Shown here: piece by piece, positions 36,762 through 46,325 of the stretch
Layout of the letters: each line of letters starts with the position of its first letter
Position numbering within the stretch: the first letter of the stretch is position 1
NCBI GenBank assembly: GCA_027489355.1
Contig: JAIXZY010000076.1
Coordinates: 1-64,000, forward strand
Source of the DNA: Paracoccaceae bacterium
Lineage (GTDB): Bacteria > Pseudomonadota > Alphaproteobacteria > Rhodobacterales > Rhodobacteraceae
DNA: 64,000 bases
Direction: 5' to 3'
The notes under the pieces: model-generated
Databases searched by the model: none
What the model was told of the DNA's origin: nothing
The model's input: only the letters and a program-made list of their open reading frames with translations
Program-made: the position numbers and the translations under genes

Positions 36762-37097
36762 TCAATCCGACAGGCCGTCCTGGTCCAGAAGCGTCCGGCC
36801 GCGCCGGTCCTCCAGCTCGATCACCCAGAGATCCGGGTCCCGCGCGCGTGTCCGCGCCACCAGCGCATCCACCTCGGCCTCCGGCCCCTCGGCCAGAGGG
36901 AACCAGGCCCGCGCCCCGCTCATCAGGTCCGACCGCCGCTCGAAGGCCCGCGCCGTGCCGTCCAGAAGCGCCACCTTCACCACCACGGCGCCCGCCTCGG
37001 CATCACCCTTCGCGGTCACATAGGCCGGAATGTCCGCCAGCCGCAGCCGCGTCAGATAGGCCGAGACCCAGACGCCAGAAGCCAGTCGCGGACTCAT
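36762..37097 (-). CDS. DUF1491 family protein
   Basis: The 111-residue protein starts MSPRLASGVWVSAYLTRLRLADIPAYVTAKGDAEAG and ends with PDLWVIELEDRRGRTLLDQDGLSD, matching the alphaproteobacterial DUF1491 family. Function is unknown. It lies 37 bp upstream of recO and 126 bp downstream of era, a conserved neighbourhood, so it may be cotranscribed with DNA/RNA maintenance genes. Confidence 0.85.
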   Translation of the reverse strand: MSPRLASGVWVSAYLTRLRLADIPAYVTAKGDAEAGAVVVKVALLDGTARAFERRSDLMSGARAWFPLAEGPEAEVDALVARTRARDPDLWVIELEDRRGRTLLDQDGLSD

Positions 37098-37195
37098 CCA
37101 GCTTGCTCTTTTGAAAAATACTCCCGCCGGAGGCTCCCCCGCCGCCCCAGGCGCAGCGCGTCAGGACCAGGCCCGAATTCCACCGAAGGAATCTG

Positions 37196-37217
37196 CAAGA
37201 GTTTTCGAAAACTCTTG
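37196..37217. repeat. 22-bp perfect palindrome between era and the DUF1491 gene
   Basis: CAAGAGTTTTC (37196-37206) is followed directly by its exact reverse complement (37207-37217), with no loop. It starts 7 nt after the era stop codon on the minus strand. The AT-rich centre stands out against GC-rich flanks. A related, decayed copy lies at 18011-18034. As DNA it could be a dimeric-protein site; as RNA it would form a hairpin of about 9 bp. Confidence 0.65.
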
Positions 37218-37223
37218 GCCCGC

Positions 37224-38135
37224 TCAGGCATCGCCATCTTTGAAGTCGAGGCCCATCTCGGAATAGCGCTCCGCCTCTTCCAGCCAGTTCGGCCGCACCT
37301 TGACCTGCAGGAACAAATGCACGGTGCGCCCCAGGAACTCGGAAATCTCCGCCCGCGCCGCCTGGCCGATGGCCTTGATCGTCTCGCCCCGGTTGCCCAG
37401 CACGATCCCCTTGTGGCCGTCCCGCGCGACATAGATCACCTGGTCGATCCGGGTCGATCCGTCGGGCTTGTCTTCCCACTTCTCGGTCTCGACCGTCAGC
37501 TGATAGGGCAGCTCTTCATGCAGCCGCAGGGTCAGCTTCTCGCGCGTCATCTCGGCCGCGATCATCCGCATCGGCAGGTCGGCGATCTGGTCCTCGGGAT
37601 AGAACCACGGGCCCTCCGGCAGCGTGGCCCCCAGCCAGTCGCGCAGATCCTCGACCCCGTGGCCGCGCTCGGCGCTGATCATGAAGGTCTTGGCAAACGG
37701 AAACGCCTTGTTCGCCGCTTCGGCCAGCGCCAACAGGGTTTCCGCCTTCACCCGGTCGATCTTGTTGATCGCAAGCGCCACGGGCTTGCCCTGCGGCATC
37801 TCATCCCGCAGCCGGTCGATGATCGCCTGCGCGCCTTCGGTCAGCCCGCGATGCGCCTCGATCAGAAGGACGATCACATCCGCGTCCGAAGCCCCGCCCC
37901 AGGCCGCCTTGACCATCGACCGATCCAGCCGTCTCCGGGGCCGGAAGATGCCGGGCGTATCGACAAAGACGATCTGCGCCTCGCCCGCCATCGCGATCCC
38001 CCGGATCCGCGCCCGCGTCGTCTGCACCTTGTGCGTGACGATGCTGACCTTCGCCCCGACCATCCGGTTCAGAAGCGTGGACTTGCCGGCGTTCGGCTCT
38101 CCGATCAGGGCAACGAAGCCCGCGCGTGTGGTCAT
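37224..38135 (-). CDS. era: GTPase Era
   Basis: Era binds the 3' end of 16S rRNA and assists 30S maturation. The 303-residue protein has G1 GEPNAGKST (12-20), G2 TTRARIRG, G3 DTPGI, G4 NKID and the C-terminal KH domain with YVARDGHKGIVLGNRGETIKAIG. The ATG gives MTTRAGFVALIGEPNAGKS. It lies downstream of rnc, the usual partnership in rRNA processing, with a 134-bp gap. Confidence 0.96.
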   Translation of the reverse strand: MTTRAGFVALIGEPNAGKSTLLNRMVGAKVSIVTHKVQTTRARIRGIAMAGEAQIVFVDTPGIFRPRRRLDRSMVKAAWGGASDADVIVLLIEAHRGLTEGAQAIIDRLRDEMPQGKPVALAINKIDRVKAETLLALAEAANKAFPFAKTFMISAERGHGVEDLRDWLGATLPEGPWFYPEDQIADLPMRMIAAEMTREKLTLRLHEELPYQLTVETEKWEDKPDGSTRIDQVIYVARDGHKGIVLGNRGETIKAIGQAARAEISEFLGRTVHLFLQVKVRPNWLEEAERYSEMGLDFKDGDA

Positions 38136-38269
38136 GGGGTACAGCGATCCTTTTCCTTGATCGACCCAATAGGCCAAAGCCGCAGAAAAGGCCAGTTGGC
38201 ATTCCGAATGGGCAGAAGCCGGACCCACCGCAGGTGGGGGGCTTGACCTCGGTCCAGTTCAGCTGGGCG

Positions 38270-38962
38270 TCACGAATGCCCTTCGCCCTCCAACCGATCC
38301 AGCAGCAGCCGCGCCGCCGCCTGTTCGGCCACGCGCTTGGAGCCGGCCGAGGCCTCGGCACTTTCGCCGCTGGCCAGGGTGACCCGCACCGTGAACACCG
38401 GGGCGTGGTCGGGGCCGGACCGGCCCGCTTCCTCGTAGGTCGGAGGCACCATCCCCCGCGCCTGCGCCCATTCCTGCAGGCTGGTCTTCGCGTCCCGCGC
38501 GTCCGGCTCGACCGCCGCGATCCGTCGGCCCCAGAGCCGCAGGACCAGCGCCCGCGCCGTCTCGAACCCCGCGTCCTGGTAGACGGCGGCGATGACCGCT
38601 TCCATCGCGTCGCCCAGGAGCGCCTCCTTCCGGCGGCCTCCGGTCAGCATCTCGGACCGGCCAAGCTTCAGCACATCGCCCAGTCCGACCTCGCGCGCGA
38701 CGTCGGCACAGGTTTCCTTGCGGACCAGCGCGTTGAAGCGGGGCGCGAGTTGCCCTTCGCGGGCGGCCTCGTCAGCCCCCAGAAGCGCCTCGGCCATCAC
38801 CAGGCCCAGCACCCGGTCGCCCAGGAACTCCAGCCGCTGGTTGTCCGGCCGCGTCGCCGTGCCGATGGACGCATGCGTGACCGCGCGCACCAGCAGGTCG
38901 GGCTTGCGGAACACGTGCCCCAGCCGGCCCTGGAAGGCCAACAGGTCCGCCGATAGCCTCAC
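38270..38962 (-). CDS. rnc: Ribonuclease III
   Basis: RNase III cleaves double-stranded RNA in rRNA precursors and mRNAs. The 230-residue protein has the catalytic signature [18 protein letters not shown] and the second acidic site [16 protein letters not shown], followed by a dsRNA-binding domain (about 155-225, [12 protein letters not shown]...[19 protein letters not shown]). The start is a GTG overlapping the lepB stop (GTGA), with AAGG inside lepB as ribosome-binding site. Confidence 0.95.
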   Translation of the reverse strand: MRLSADLLAFQGRLGHVFRKPDLLVRAVTHASIGTATRPDNQRLEFLGDRVLGLVMAEALLGADEAAREGQLAPRFNALVRKETCADVAREVGLGDVLKLGRSEMLTGGRRKEALLGDAMEAVIAAVYQDAGFETARALVLRLWGRRIAAVEPDARDAKTSLQEWAQARGMVPPTYEEAGRSGPDHAPVFTVRVTLASGESAEASAGSKRVAEQAAARLLLDRLEGEGHS

Positions 38963-39762
38963 TCGATCGCCTTGAAGAAGCGGTCGGCCCGCCAGGTCCA
39001 GAAGTAGAACAGGCTGCGCCCGGCCGAGGAGAACATGATCCGGTCCGCCCGGCCGATCAGGTATTCCGCCGGCAGGAAGCCCACCCCGCCCACCGACTGC
39101 GGGAACCGGCTGTCGGTGGAGTTGTCGCGGTTGTCGCCCATCACGAAATAGTGGCCCGGCGGCACGGTGAAGACGTCGGTGTTGTCGCCCGCGCCGTCCT
39201 GGTCGATGTTCAGCACATGGTGCTGCCGGCCCTCGGGCAGGGTTTCCAGGAAGCGGCTCTTGGTGCAGACGCCGCCTTCGCCCACCGCGCCATTCTCGCA
39301 GCGCGGGCGGTTGCGCATCGGGCCCTGCGCCTCCATCACCTCTTCGAAGACTCCCGCCGGTTCCTGCGGGGCCTCGGCGCCGTTGATATACAGCACCCCG
39401 TCCTTCATCTGGATCTTGTCGCCCGGCAGGCCGATCAGCCGCTTGATGTAGTCCGATCCCGCCGTCGGATGGCGGAACACCACCACGTCGCCCCGTTCCG
39501 GCTCGCTCCCAAGGACACGGCCCGTCACCGGGCAGAGGCTGATCGCAGTGAAGGGAATCTCGCAGGAATAGCGGGAATAGCCGTAGGCCATCTTGTTCAC
39601 GAACAGGAAGTCGCCGATCAGCAGCGTGTCCTTCATTGACTCGGACGGAATCCAGAACGGCTGGAACAGGATCGACCGGAAGGCGATCGCGATTGCCAGA
39701 GCCCAGACGACCGTCTTGATCGATTCGACGATGCCGCCATCGCCCTTGTCCCTGCTCGCCAT
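38959..39762 (-). CDS. lepB: Signal peptidase I
   Basis: Signal peptidase I removes Sec and Tat signal peptides at the outer face of the inner membrane. The 267-residue protein has one N-terminal membrane segment (about 17-36), the nucleophile Ser42 in PSESMKDTL, the general base Lys107 in [11 protein letters not shown], and [11 protein letters not shown] near the C-terminus. It overlaps rnc by 4 bp; lepB-rnc-era is a widely conserved order. Confidence 0.96.
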   Translation of the reverse strand: MASRDKGDGGIVESIKTVVWALAIAIAFRSILFQPFWIPSESMKDTLLIGDFLFVNKMAYGYSRYSCEIPFTAISLCPVTGRVLGSEPERGDVVVFRHPTAGSDYIKRLIGLPGDKIQMKDGVLYINGAEAPQEPAGVFEEVMEAQGPMRNRPRCENGAVGEGGVCTKSRFLETLPEGRQHHVLNIDQDGAGDNTDVFTVPPGHYFVMGDNRDNSTDSRFPQSVGGVGFLPAEYLIGRADRIMFSSAGRSLFYFWTWRADRFFKAIE

Positions 39763-39815
39763 TCCTGTCCTGCCTCTTGCCGTTTTGCGCTACATGCGCG
39801 TGCGCCATTGGGGAG

Positions 39816-40241
39816 TCAAGCTTGCCCCGCCGCGCGGTCGGCCAGCGGGCGGGCCTCGATCACCACGAAGGCCTGCGCCCAGGGGTGGTCGTCGGTCAGC
39901 GTGACATGGATCACCGCTTCGTGTCCGGCGGGCGTCATCGCGCGCAGCCGTTCGGCGGCCCAGCCGGTGACATGCATCACCGGCTGGCCCGACCGCAGGT
40001 TCGTGACCGCCATGTCGCGCCAGGCGATTCCCATCCGCAGGCCCGTGCCAAGCGCCTTCGAACAGGCCTCTTTCGCCGCCCAGCGTTTCGCATAGGTGGC
40101 CGCGATCGACCGGGGGCGACCCTCGGCCTTGCGCTGTTCGCGCTCGGTGAAGACGCGGTTGCGGAAGCGGTCGCCGAAACGGGCCAGGGTCTGTTCGATG
40201 CGCTCGATATTGGCCAGGTCCGTTCCGATGCCAAGGATCAT
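39816..40241 (-). CDS. acpS: Holo-[acyl-carrier-protein] synthase
   Basis: AcpS attaches 4'-phosphopantetheine from CoA to acyl carrier protein. The 141-residue protein starts [19 protein letters not shown] with the metal-binding Asp8, and has the second signature [18 protein letters not shown] with the catalytic Glu. The length is normal. It is 53 bp upstream of lepB in the same series; the pdxJ-acpS-lepB-rnc-era order is widespread. Confidence 0.95.
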   Translation of the reverse strand: MILGIGTDLANIERIEQTLARFGDRFRNRVFTEREQRKAEGRPRSIAATYAKRWAAKEACSKALGTGLRMGIAWRDMAVTNLRSGQPVMHVTGWAAERLRAMTPAGHEAVIHVTLTDDHPWAQAFVVIEARPLADRAAGQA

Positions 40242-40263
40242 CTGCTCTTGCCCTTCCCCGCCA

Positions 40264-40785
40264 TCAGGCCCGGCCCACACGCGGCGCGGCAAGTGCCAGC
40301 CCCAGAAGCGAGGCCCCATCCGAAATCAGCTGGAAGCCCAGGAGAAGACCCAGCGCGGTCAGCGCCGCCCCGCCGACGTTGCCGAAGATCATCGCGGCCA
40401 GCACGATCGACACCGCGCCCGAGAGAAGCACCAGCCATTTGAACTGGCCGGACAGCATGCCCAGCGCCGCCGCGATCTTGAACACGCCCGAGACCAGGAA
40501 CAGGATCGCCAGCAGATAGGCCAGGCTGATCACACCCGACAGCGGGTCCAGCAGAAGCCCGATCCCCGCAAGGATCGCCAATGCCGCAAGCAGCAGCGAC
40601 CAAAGCCGGTGGCTCCAGTCGGTCTCGCGGAAGACCGCGATGATCTGAAGCGCCCCCAGAAGCAGGAACGCCCAGCCCGCGACCAGCGTCACGGCAATCG
40701 ACCCCGCCAGCGGGTTGAGAATGGCGAAGAAGCCCACAAGGATCGTCACGACGGCCAGGATGATCAGCAAAGTCCGGTTCTTCAT
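40264..40785 (-). CDS. HdeD/DUF308 family membrane protein
   Basis: The 173-residue protein has six closely spaced hydrophobic segments covering almost the whole length, arranged as three hairpin pairs, with [30 protein letters not shown] at the start. This matches the HdeD/DUF308 family linked to acid resistance in E. coli, but function in alphaproteobacteria is unknown. GGAGG lies 6 nt before the ATG. It is inserted between pdxJ and acpS, which are adjacent in many relatives. Confidence 0.82.
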   Translation of the reverse strand: MKNRTLLIILAVVTILVGFFAILNPLAGSIAVTLVAGWAFLLLGALQIIAVFRETDWSHRLWSLLLAALAILAGIGLLLDPLSGVISLAYLLAILFLVSGVFKIAAALGMLSGQFKWLVLLSGAVSIVLAAMIFGNVGGAALTALGLLLGFQLISDGASLLGLALAAPRVGRA

Positions 40786-40867
40786 CGAAACCTCCACGCG
40801 CAGGTGATTACAGGTTTGCAAGCGGACCACGCGGCCGGTCAGGCGTCAACCTTCGGGCATCTGCCTC

Positions 40868-41641
40868 TCAGCGGCTGGCGGCGTCGCGCGCCAGATCCAT
40901 CCTGCGGCGCATTTCCTCGATGGCGGGCTCCAGCCCCCGGAAAATCGCCTCGCCAATCAGGAAATGGCCGATGTTCAGCTCGGCCAGTTCCGGGATGGCA
41001 GCGATGGGTTCGACGTTGTCATAGGTCAGCCCGTGGCCGGCATGGACCTCAAGCCCCAGGCTAGCGGCCAGTTCGGCCCCGCGCTGAAGGGCGGCAAGCT
41101 CACGCTCGGCCAAGGCGGCATGGCCATCGGCCAGAAGTTCCGAATAAAGCCCGGTGTGCAGTTCCACCACCGCCGCGCCGATCCGGGCCGAGGCCTCGAT
41201 CTGCCGGGCGTCGTGGCTGATGAACATGCTGACCCGGCAGCCGGCCTCGCGCAGCGGGGCAATATAGTCGGTCAGGCGGGCCTGGTCGCCCGCGACATCC
41301 AGCCCGCCTTCGGTCGTCCGCTCCTCGCGCTTTTCCGGCACCAGGCAGACCGCATGCGGCTTGTGGCGGAGCACGATCGCCTGCATCTCGGCGGTCGCGG
41401 CACATTCGAAATTCAGCGGAATGGCGATACCGGCCATCAGCGCCTCGATGTCGGCGTCGCGGATGTGGCGACGGTCCTCGCGCAGGTGGGCGGTGATCCC
41501 GTCCGCGCCGGCGGTCTCGGCCAGCAGCGCCGCGCGCAAGGGGTCGGGCCAGGCCGAGCCGCGCGCGTTGCGCACCGTGGCGACGTGATCGATGTTTACC
41601 CCCAGCCGAAGCCTGCCGGGCTTGTGCAATGTCTGGTTCAT
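40868..41641 (-). CDS. pdxJ: Pyridoxine 5'-phosphate synthase
   Basis: PdxJ condenses 1-deoxyxylulose 5-phosphate with 3-amino-2-oxopropyl phosphate to pyridoxine 5'-phosphate. The 257-residue TIM-barrel protein has LGVNIDHVATVRNARG (about 13-28), ITAHLREDRRHI (about 49-60), VCLVPEKREERTTEGGLDV (about 98-116) and the C-terminal EVHAGHGLTYDNV. All phosphate- and substrate-binding motifs are present. GGAAGG precedes the ATG. Confidence 0.96.
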   Translation of the reverse strand: MNQTLHKPGRLRLGVNIDHVATVRNARGSAWPDPLRAALLAETAGADGITAHLREDRRHIRDADIEALMAGIAIPLNFECAATAEMQAIVLRHKPHAVCLVPEKREERTTEGGLDVAGDQARLTDYIAPLREAGCRVSMFISHDARQIEASARIGAAVVELHTGLYSELLADGHAALAERELAALQRGAELAASLGLEVHAGHGLTYDNVEPIAAIPELAELNIGHFLIGEAIFRGLEPAIEEMRRRMDLARDAASR

Positions 41642-41668
41642 TCCGGCCTTCCCGCGTTTTGCGACAGT

Positions 41669-42373
41669 CTAGGGCGTTCCCGGGCTGTCGTCATCGTCCT
41701 CGGCGCCTTTTTCGCTGCGACGCTTCAGCTTCGCCGCCGCTTCGGCCAGTTTGGCCCGCATCTTCCTGCGCCGCTCGGCCCGTTCATGGGCTGTTGCAGC
41801 GCGCGCCTTCTGATAGGCTTCGACCAGCGGGATCGTCACGTAATATGCGATGGCACTGATGACCACGGCAGGTCCGAGCGCGCCAATGAACCAGGGTAGG
41901 TAGATCTCGTTGAAGAACTGGATCAGCCCGTCCCATTGCGCCTTTTCCGGCCCGAACAGCGCCGTGATGTTGAACCACAGGTCGTGGCCTGCATTCTCCA
42001 GCGCGTTCAGGATGTACTTGGCGTTGAGCGGCGCCTCGATGCCCAGGATCCAGTGCCCAAGCCAGACCGAGAATACGGTGAAGGGCGGCGTCGTCAGCGG
42101 GTTGGTGTTGAACGTGCCCAGCAGGGCCGCCAGCACGTTGCCCCGCATCAGGCGCGCCATGCCCCAGGCCGCGACGAACTGCAGCCCCGGCAGCGGCAGG
42201 AAGCCGATAAAGAACCCGGCGAACACCCCCCGCGCAACCCGGTGCGGCTGGTCGGGCAGCCGGCGCATCCGGTAGACGACGTAGCGAGTGGCACGCTTGA
42301 AGCCCGAGCGCGGATAGACCTGCTCGCGCAGCCATGCGCCCCAGCTTAACGGATCTCTACGCCTGAAAACCAA
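41669..42373 (-). CDS. DUF2062 family membrane protein
   Basis: The 234-residue protein has two or three hydrophobic segments and the DUF2062 signature RVARGVFAGFFIGFLPLPGLQF, followed by GTFNTNPLTTPPFTVFSVWLG. The C-terminus is basic and polar. Function unknown. I favour the TTG at 42373 (MVFRRRDPLSWG), which has GAGG 5 nt upstream; a GTG at 42397 would add eight residues. It lies between rsh and pdxJ and is probably cotranscribed with them. Confidence 0.82.
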   Translation of the reverse strand: MVFRRRDPLSWGAWLREQVYPRSGFKRATRYVVYRMRRLPDQPHRVARGVFAGFFIGFLPLPGLQFVAAWGMARLMRGNVLAALLGTFNTNPLTTPPFTVFSVWLGHWILGIEAPLNAKYILNALENAGHDLWFNITALFGPEKAQWDGLIQFFNEIYLPWFIGALGPAVVISAIAYYVTIPLVEAYQKARAATAHERAERRRKMRAKLAEAAAKLKRRSEKGAEDDDDSPGTP

Positions 42374-42412
42374 CGCCGCCTCTTCTCCGGGCCCCACCCC
42401 CGCTGTCCGACC

Positions 42413-44530
42413 TTACGGCCGGCGTGTCAAATCCCGATGACGCGAGATCTGCGCGACATCCGTCTCGGCCTCAAGCGCCGTCATGACCATGTGCAGATGT
42501 TCGACGTCGCGCAAGTCCACGTCGATGATAAGGCGATAGAAATCCGGCTTGCGATCGGTAAACCGCAGGTCCGAGATGTTCGCCTTCTGCTCTCCGACCA
42601 GGGTGCAGATCCGTCCCAGGACGCCCGCATCGTTCGAAATCGTCAGATCCAGGCTGACGGTGAACACGGGCTTGTGACGGCCCGAGTGCCAGTGCAGATC
42701 CACCCAGCGCGAGGTCTGATCCTCGAACTCCTCCAGCGCGGGGCAGTCGATGGCATGGACCACGACGCCCTGCCCCCGGTAGGTGATGCCCACGATCCGC
42801 TCGCCCGGGACCGGCTGGCAGCACTGCGCGCGGCGGAAGTCCTGGTCGGCCATCAGCCCCACCACCGGGCGCTTGGCGTCCACCTCTTCGGCCACGGCCT
42901 GCGCCAGTTCGGGATAGAGGATCTCCACCACCCGCCGCGCCGGCATCTCGGCCGATCCAAGGCGGGCCAGAAGGTCGTTCTCGTCCGCCAGTCCCAGCAT
43001 CTTGGCCGCCGTCCGCAGCGCCTTCTCGCTGGCCTTCTTGCCCACGTGGTCGAAGGCCGCCCGCGCCAGTTCCTGCCCCAGCTTGACGAACCGCCCCCGG
43101 TCCTCTTCCCGCAACGACCGCCGGATCGCCGCCTTCGCCCGCCCCGTCGTCACAATGTCGATCCAGGACGACTGCGGGCGCTGCCCTTCGGCCGTGATGA
43201 TCTCGATCGACTGGCCGTTCTTCAGCCGCGTCCACAAGGGCACCCGGATCCCGTCGATCTTGGCCGAAACGCACGAGTTCCCGATCCGCGTATGAATCGC
43301 ATAGGCAAAGTCCAGCGGAGTCGCCCCGCGCGGCAGCTGCACCACGTCGCCCTTCGGCGTGAAGCAGAACACCTGGTCGGAGTACATCTCCAGCTTGACG
43401 TGTTCCAGGAACTCGTCCGTGTCCCCCTCATCCAGCCGTTCGGTCAGCGTCGCGATCCACTTGGCCGGTTCCACGGCAAAGGGGTTCACCGCCCGCACAC
43501 CCTCGCGATAGGACCAATGCGCCGCGACCCCGGCCTCGGCGACCTCGTGCATCTCGCGCGTCCGGATCTGCACTTCGACCCGCTTGCCGTCCCGGCCCGA
43601 AACCGTCGTGTGGATCGACCGATAGCCGTTGGTCTTGGGCTGGCTGATGTAATCCTTGAACCGCCCCGGCACCGCCCGCCAACGCTGGTGGATCACACCG
43701 AGGATCCGATAGCAGTCCGACACCGACCCGCAGATCACGCGGAAGCCGTAGATGTCCGAGAGCCGGCTGAACGCCAGATCCTTCTCCTGCATCTTCCGCC
43801 AGATGCTGTAGGGCTTCTTCGCCCGCCCGAACACGTCGGCCTCGATCTGCGCCTTTTCCAGCTCGTGCAGGATATCCGCCGTGATCTTGTGGACCACGTC
43901 GCCGGATTCCTTCTGCAAGGTCAGGAACCGCCGCAGGATGGAATTCCGCGCCTCGGGGTTCAGCACCTTGAAGGACAGGTCCTCCAGCTCTTCCCGCATC
44001 CACTGCATGCCCATCCGGCCGGCCAAAGGAGCAAAGATCTCCATCGTCTCGCGCGCCTTCTGGGCCTGCTTTTCCGGCTTCATCGACTTGATCGTCCGCA
44101 TGTTGTGCAGACGGTCCGCAAGCTTGACCAGGATCACCCGCAGGTCGCGGGACATCGCCATGAACAGCTTGCGGAAGTTCTCGGCCTGCTGGCTGCCCGC
44201 GCTGGACAGCTGCAGGTTGGTCAGCTTCGTCACCCCGTCAACCAGTTCGGCCACCTCGGCCCCGAACAGCTCGGACACCTCGGAATAGGTCGACCGGGTG
44301 TCCTCGATCGTGTCGTGCAGAAGCGCGGTGACGATGGTGGCATCATCCAGCCGCTGTTCGGTCAGGATCGCAGCCACTGCGACAGGGTGCGTGAAATAGG
44401 GCTCGCCCGACTTCCGCATCTGCCCTTCGTGCATCCTCATGCCATAGGCATAGGCGCGACGGATCAGGTCGGCATTGCAGCGCGGATTATAGTTGCGAAC
44501 CAGGGCGATGAGGTCTTCGACGTCGATCAT
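42413..44530 (-). CDS. rsh: Bifunctional (p)ppGpp synthetase/hydrolase, RelA/SpoT homologue
   Basis: Rsh makes and degrades (p)ppGpp in starvation. The 705-residue protein has an HD hydrolase domain with intact His48, HD at 72-73 and ED at 76-77 (LLHDTIEDT), and a synthetase domain with GRAKKPYSIWRKM and YRSIHTTV. A TGS domain (about 385-445, VFCFTPKGDVVQLPRGATPLDFAYAIH) and C-terminal ACT domain (about 630-700) follow. Intact catalytic residues in both N-terminal domains indicate a bifunctional enzyme. The ATG at 44530 gives MIDVEDLIALV. It follows rpoZ by 25 bp. Confidence 0.95.
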   Translation of the reverse strand: MIDVEDLIALVRNYNPRCNADLIRRAYAYGMRMHEGQMRKSGEPYFTHPVAVAAILTEQRLDDATIVTALLHDTIEDTRSTYSEVSELFGAEVAELVDGVTKLTNLQLSSAGSQQAENFRKLFMAMSRDLRVILVKLADRLHNMRTIKSMKPEKQAQKARETMEIFAPLAGRMGMQWMREELEDLSFKVLNPEARNSILRRFLTLQKESGDVVHKITADILHELEKAQIEADVFGRAKKPYSIWRKMQEKDLAFSRLSDIYGFRVICGSVSDCYRILGVIHQRWRAVPGRFKDYISQPKTNGYRSIHTTVSGRDGKRVEVQIRTREMHEVAEAGVAAHWSYREGVRAVNPFAVEPAKWIATLTERLDEGDTDEFLEHVKLEMYSDQVFCFTPKGDVVQLPRGATPLDFAYAIHTRIGNSCVSAKIDGIRVPLWTRLKNGQSIEIITAEGQRPQSSWIDIVTTGRAKAAIRRSLREEDRGRFVKLGQELARAAFDHVGKKASEKALRTAAKMLGLADENDLLARLGSAEMPARRVVEILYPELAQAVAEEVDAKRPVVGLMADQDFRRAQCCQPVPGERIVGITYRGQGVVVHAIDCPALEEFEDQTSRWVDLHWHSGRHKPVFTVSLDLTISNDAGVLGRICTLVGEQKANISDLRFTDRKPDFYRLIIDVDLRDVEHLHMVMTALEAETDVAQISRHRDLTRRP

Positions 44531-44555
44531 CACCGCCCCACTGGGCAAAACCCGG

Positions 44556-44909
44556 TCAGAACTCGCCCTGGGCTTCCATCAGGGCGCGCAGAAGCTTCTC
44601 TTCCGACATGTCGTCGACCATCGGACGATCCATCTCGCCGCCCATGAGCAGCGCCATCTGGTCTTCCTCGGGCTCGTCGACCTCGATCTGGGTCTGATAG
44701 CTTTCGATCATCCGCTCGCGCAGGACTTCGGCCTGCTGAGTCTCGTCGGCGATCTCGCGCAGGGCGACGACAGGGTTCTTGTCGTTGTCGCGGTCCACCG
44801 TCGCGGGCGACCCCGAGGCGATCTCGCGCGCGCGATGGGCGGCCAGCATCACCAGTTCGAACCGGTTCGGGACCTTGTCAACGCAATCTTCGACCGTCAC
44901 GCGGGCCAT
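44556..44909 (-). CDS. rpoZ: RNA polymerase omega subunit
   Basis: Omega helps fold and retain the beta-prime subunit and forms one ppGpp-binding site. The 117-residue protein has the conserved core [30 protein letters not shown] (1-30), [11 protein letters not shown] and an acidic alphaproteobacterial C-terminal extension. GGAG lies 8 nt upstream of the ATG. The rpoZ-rsh (spoT) order is widely conserved and functionally apt, since both act in the ppGpp response. Confidence 0.96.
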   Translation of the reverse strand: MARVTVEDCVDKVPNRFELVMLAAHRAREIASGSPATVDRDNDKNPVVALREIADETQQAEVLRERMIESYQTQIEVDEPEEDQMALLMGGEMDRPMVDDMSEEKLLRALMEAQGEF

Positions 44910-44947
44910 GGGGACACTCCAATCGCAAAGCTTCGCTGGAAGTGGCC

Positions 44948-44976
44948 TATGTATGCCGGGTGGTCCGGCTTGACAA
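44948..44976 (-). promoter_or_regulatory. Putative promoter of rpoZ-rsh
   Basis: On the minus strand, TTGTCA (44976-44971) and TACATA (44953-44948) are separated by 17 bp, close to the sigma-70 consensus. This places the transcript start about 32 nt before the rpoZ ATG. The series from rpoZ to pdxJ and beyond has only short gaps downstream. Confidence 0.6.
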
Positions 44977-44994
44977 GCGGCAAAACGGTCAAAT

Positions 44995-45573
44995 TCAAAG
45001 TGGTTTCACCGCGTCGCGATCTGCCTCGGGCAGGGCGGCCAGCATCTCGGCCACGGTTTGTCCGCTGCGCGGATGCACCCAGTCCGGCGCCACATCCGCC
45101 AACGGAACCAGAACGAAGGCCCGGTCCTGCAGGCGCGGATGCGGCAGGATCAACCCCTCTGGCGCGGCTCGGACCTGGGACTCAAGCGGCATGGCGCGCC
45201 ACTGGTCCTGCGTTTCGGCATCGGGCAGAACCGAATCGCCAAGTGCAAGCAGATCAAGGTCCAGCGTCCGCATCCCCCAGCGCCTTTCGCGCGTCCGTCC
45301 GAAGCGATCCTCGACCGCGTGCAGGCGCGCCAGCACCGACGCGGCATCGTCCCCTGCCCCGGTCTGCAGGACAGCGGCTGCATTCACGTAATCCGGCCCC
45401 GCACCCGCAGGAAAGCAGGGGGTGGCAAAGAAGCGGCTGACCGCAAGAACCGGAAGGCCTTCGGCGGCAAGCGATTCAAGGGCTTTGCGGATGGTCCGCT
45501 CCGGCGGCTCGCCCTCGAATGGCAGATTTGCGCCCAATGCAACCAGAGCGTGTGGCGCTATCCTTTCGTACAT
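44995..45573 (-). CDS. folK: 2-amino-4-hydroxy-6-hydroxymethyldihydropteridine pyrophosphokinase
   Basis: HPPK transfers pyrophosphate from ATP to hydroxymethyldihydropterin in folate synthesis. The 192-residue protein has the GANLP start loop (about 13-17), [21 protein letters not shown], the [16 protein letters not shown] metal/ATP motif (about 97-112) and [18 protein letters not shown]. It sits upstream of rpoZ. Folate supply is relevant to the one-carbon locus at the far end of the window, but the genes are not linked. Confidence 0.94.
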   Translation of the reverse strand: MYERIAPHALVALGANLPFEGEPPERTIRKALESLAAEGLPVLAVSRFFATPCFPAGAGPDYVNAAAVLQTGAGDDAASVLARLHAVEDRFGRTRERRWGMRTLDLDLLALGDSVLPDAETQDQWRAMPLESQVRAAPEGLILPHPRLQDRAFVLVPLADVAPDWVHPRSGQTVAEMLAALPEADRDAVKPL

Positions 45574-45709
45574 TCGTTTTATCCTTTAGTTCTCTTGTCT
45601 GAAACGCGTTCGGACTGTTATTCAGTTGGAGGTTGGCCGCTGGATTTCCTGACTGCAGGTCTTTGGACAAGCAAGGTTTCATCTGTCGGCGACTTTGAGG
45701 GGACACATA

Positions 45710-46285
45710 ATGTTTTACAAAGACGAACGGCTCGCGCTGTTCATCGATGGTTCAAACCTTTACGCCGCGGCCAAGGCACTGGGGTTCGACATCGACTACA
45801 AGCTTCTCCGGATGGAGTTCATGCGCCGGGGTAAGCTGTTGCGCGCCTTCTACTACACGGCGCTTCTGGAGAACGACGACTACTCGCCGATCCGGCCCCT
45901 GGTGGACTGGTTGCATTATAACGGGTTCACCATGCGGACCAAGCCGGCGAAGGAATACACCGACAGCCAGGGACGGCGGAAGGTGAAAGGCAACATGGAC
46001 ATCGAACTGACCGTCGACGCCATGGAACTGGCGCAGAAGGTCGATCACATCGTCCTGTTCTCGGGTGACGGCGACTTCCGCCCTCTGGTGGAAAGCCTGC
46101 AACGTCAAGGGGTTCGCGTCTCGGTCGTCTCGACGATCCGCAGCCAGCCGCCGATGATCGCCGACGAACTGCGGCGCCAGGCCGACAACTTCATCGAACT
46201 GGACGAACTGCGCGAAGTCATCGGCCGCCCGCCGCGCGAACCGCGTCCGGTGGTCGATCAGGAGGCCACGGTCGAGGCGAAGTGA
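45710..46285 (+). CDS. NYN/LabA-DUF88 family putative ribonuclease
   Basis: NYN domains share a PIN-like nuclease fold. The 191-residue protein has Asp13 in LALFIDGSNLYAA, MDIELTVDAMELAQ with conserved acidic residues, and LFSGDGDFRPLVESLQRQGVRVSVVS, the set expected for metal-dependent RNA cleavage in LabA/DUF88 proteins. The ATG at 45710 gives MFYKDERLALFID. It is divergent from folK (136-bp gap). Target RNA unknown. Confidence 0.9.
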   Translation: MFYKDERLALFIDGSNLYAAAKALGFDIDYKLLRMEFMRRGKLLRAFYYTALLENDDYSPIRPLVDWLHYNGFTMRTKPAKEYTDSQGRRKVKGNMDIELTVDAMELAQKVDHIVLFSGDGDFRPLVESLQRQGVRVSVVSTIRSQPPMIADELRRQADNFIELDELREVIGRPPREPRPVVDQEATVEAK

Positions 46286-46325
46286 CACCGACGTCTGTCG
46301 TGACCGGGACACGGGGGTTCCGGTC

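Noticed and set aside
42437-44647. 736-residue open frame on the plus strand opposite rsh
   Set aside because: Antisense shadow of the bifunctional ppGpp enzyme with low-complexity Arg/His/Pro-rich translation.
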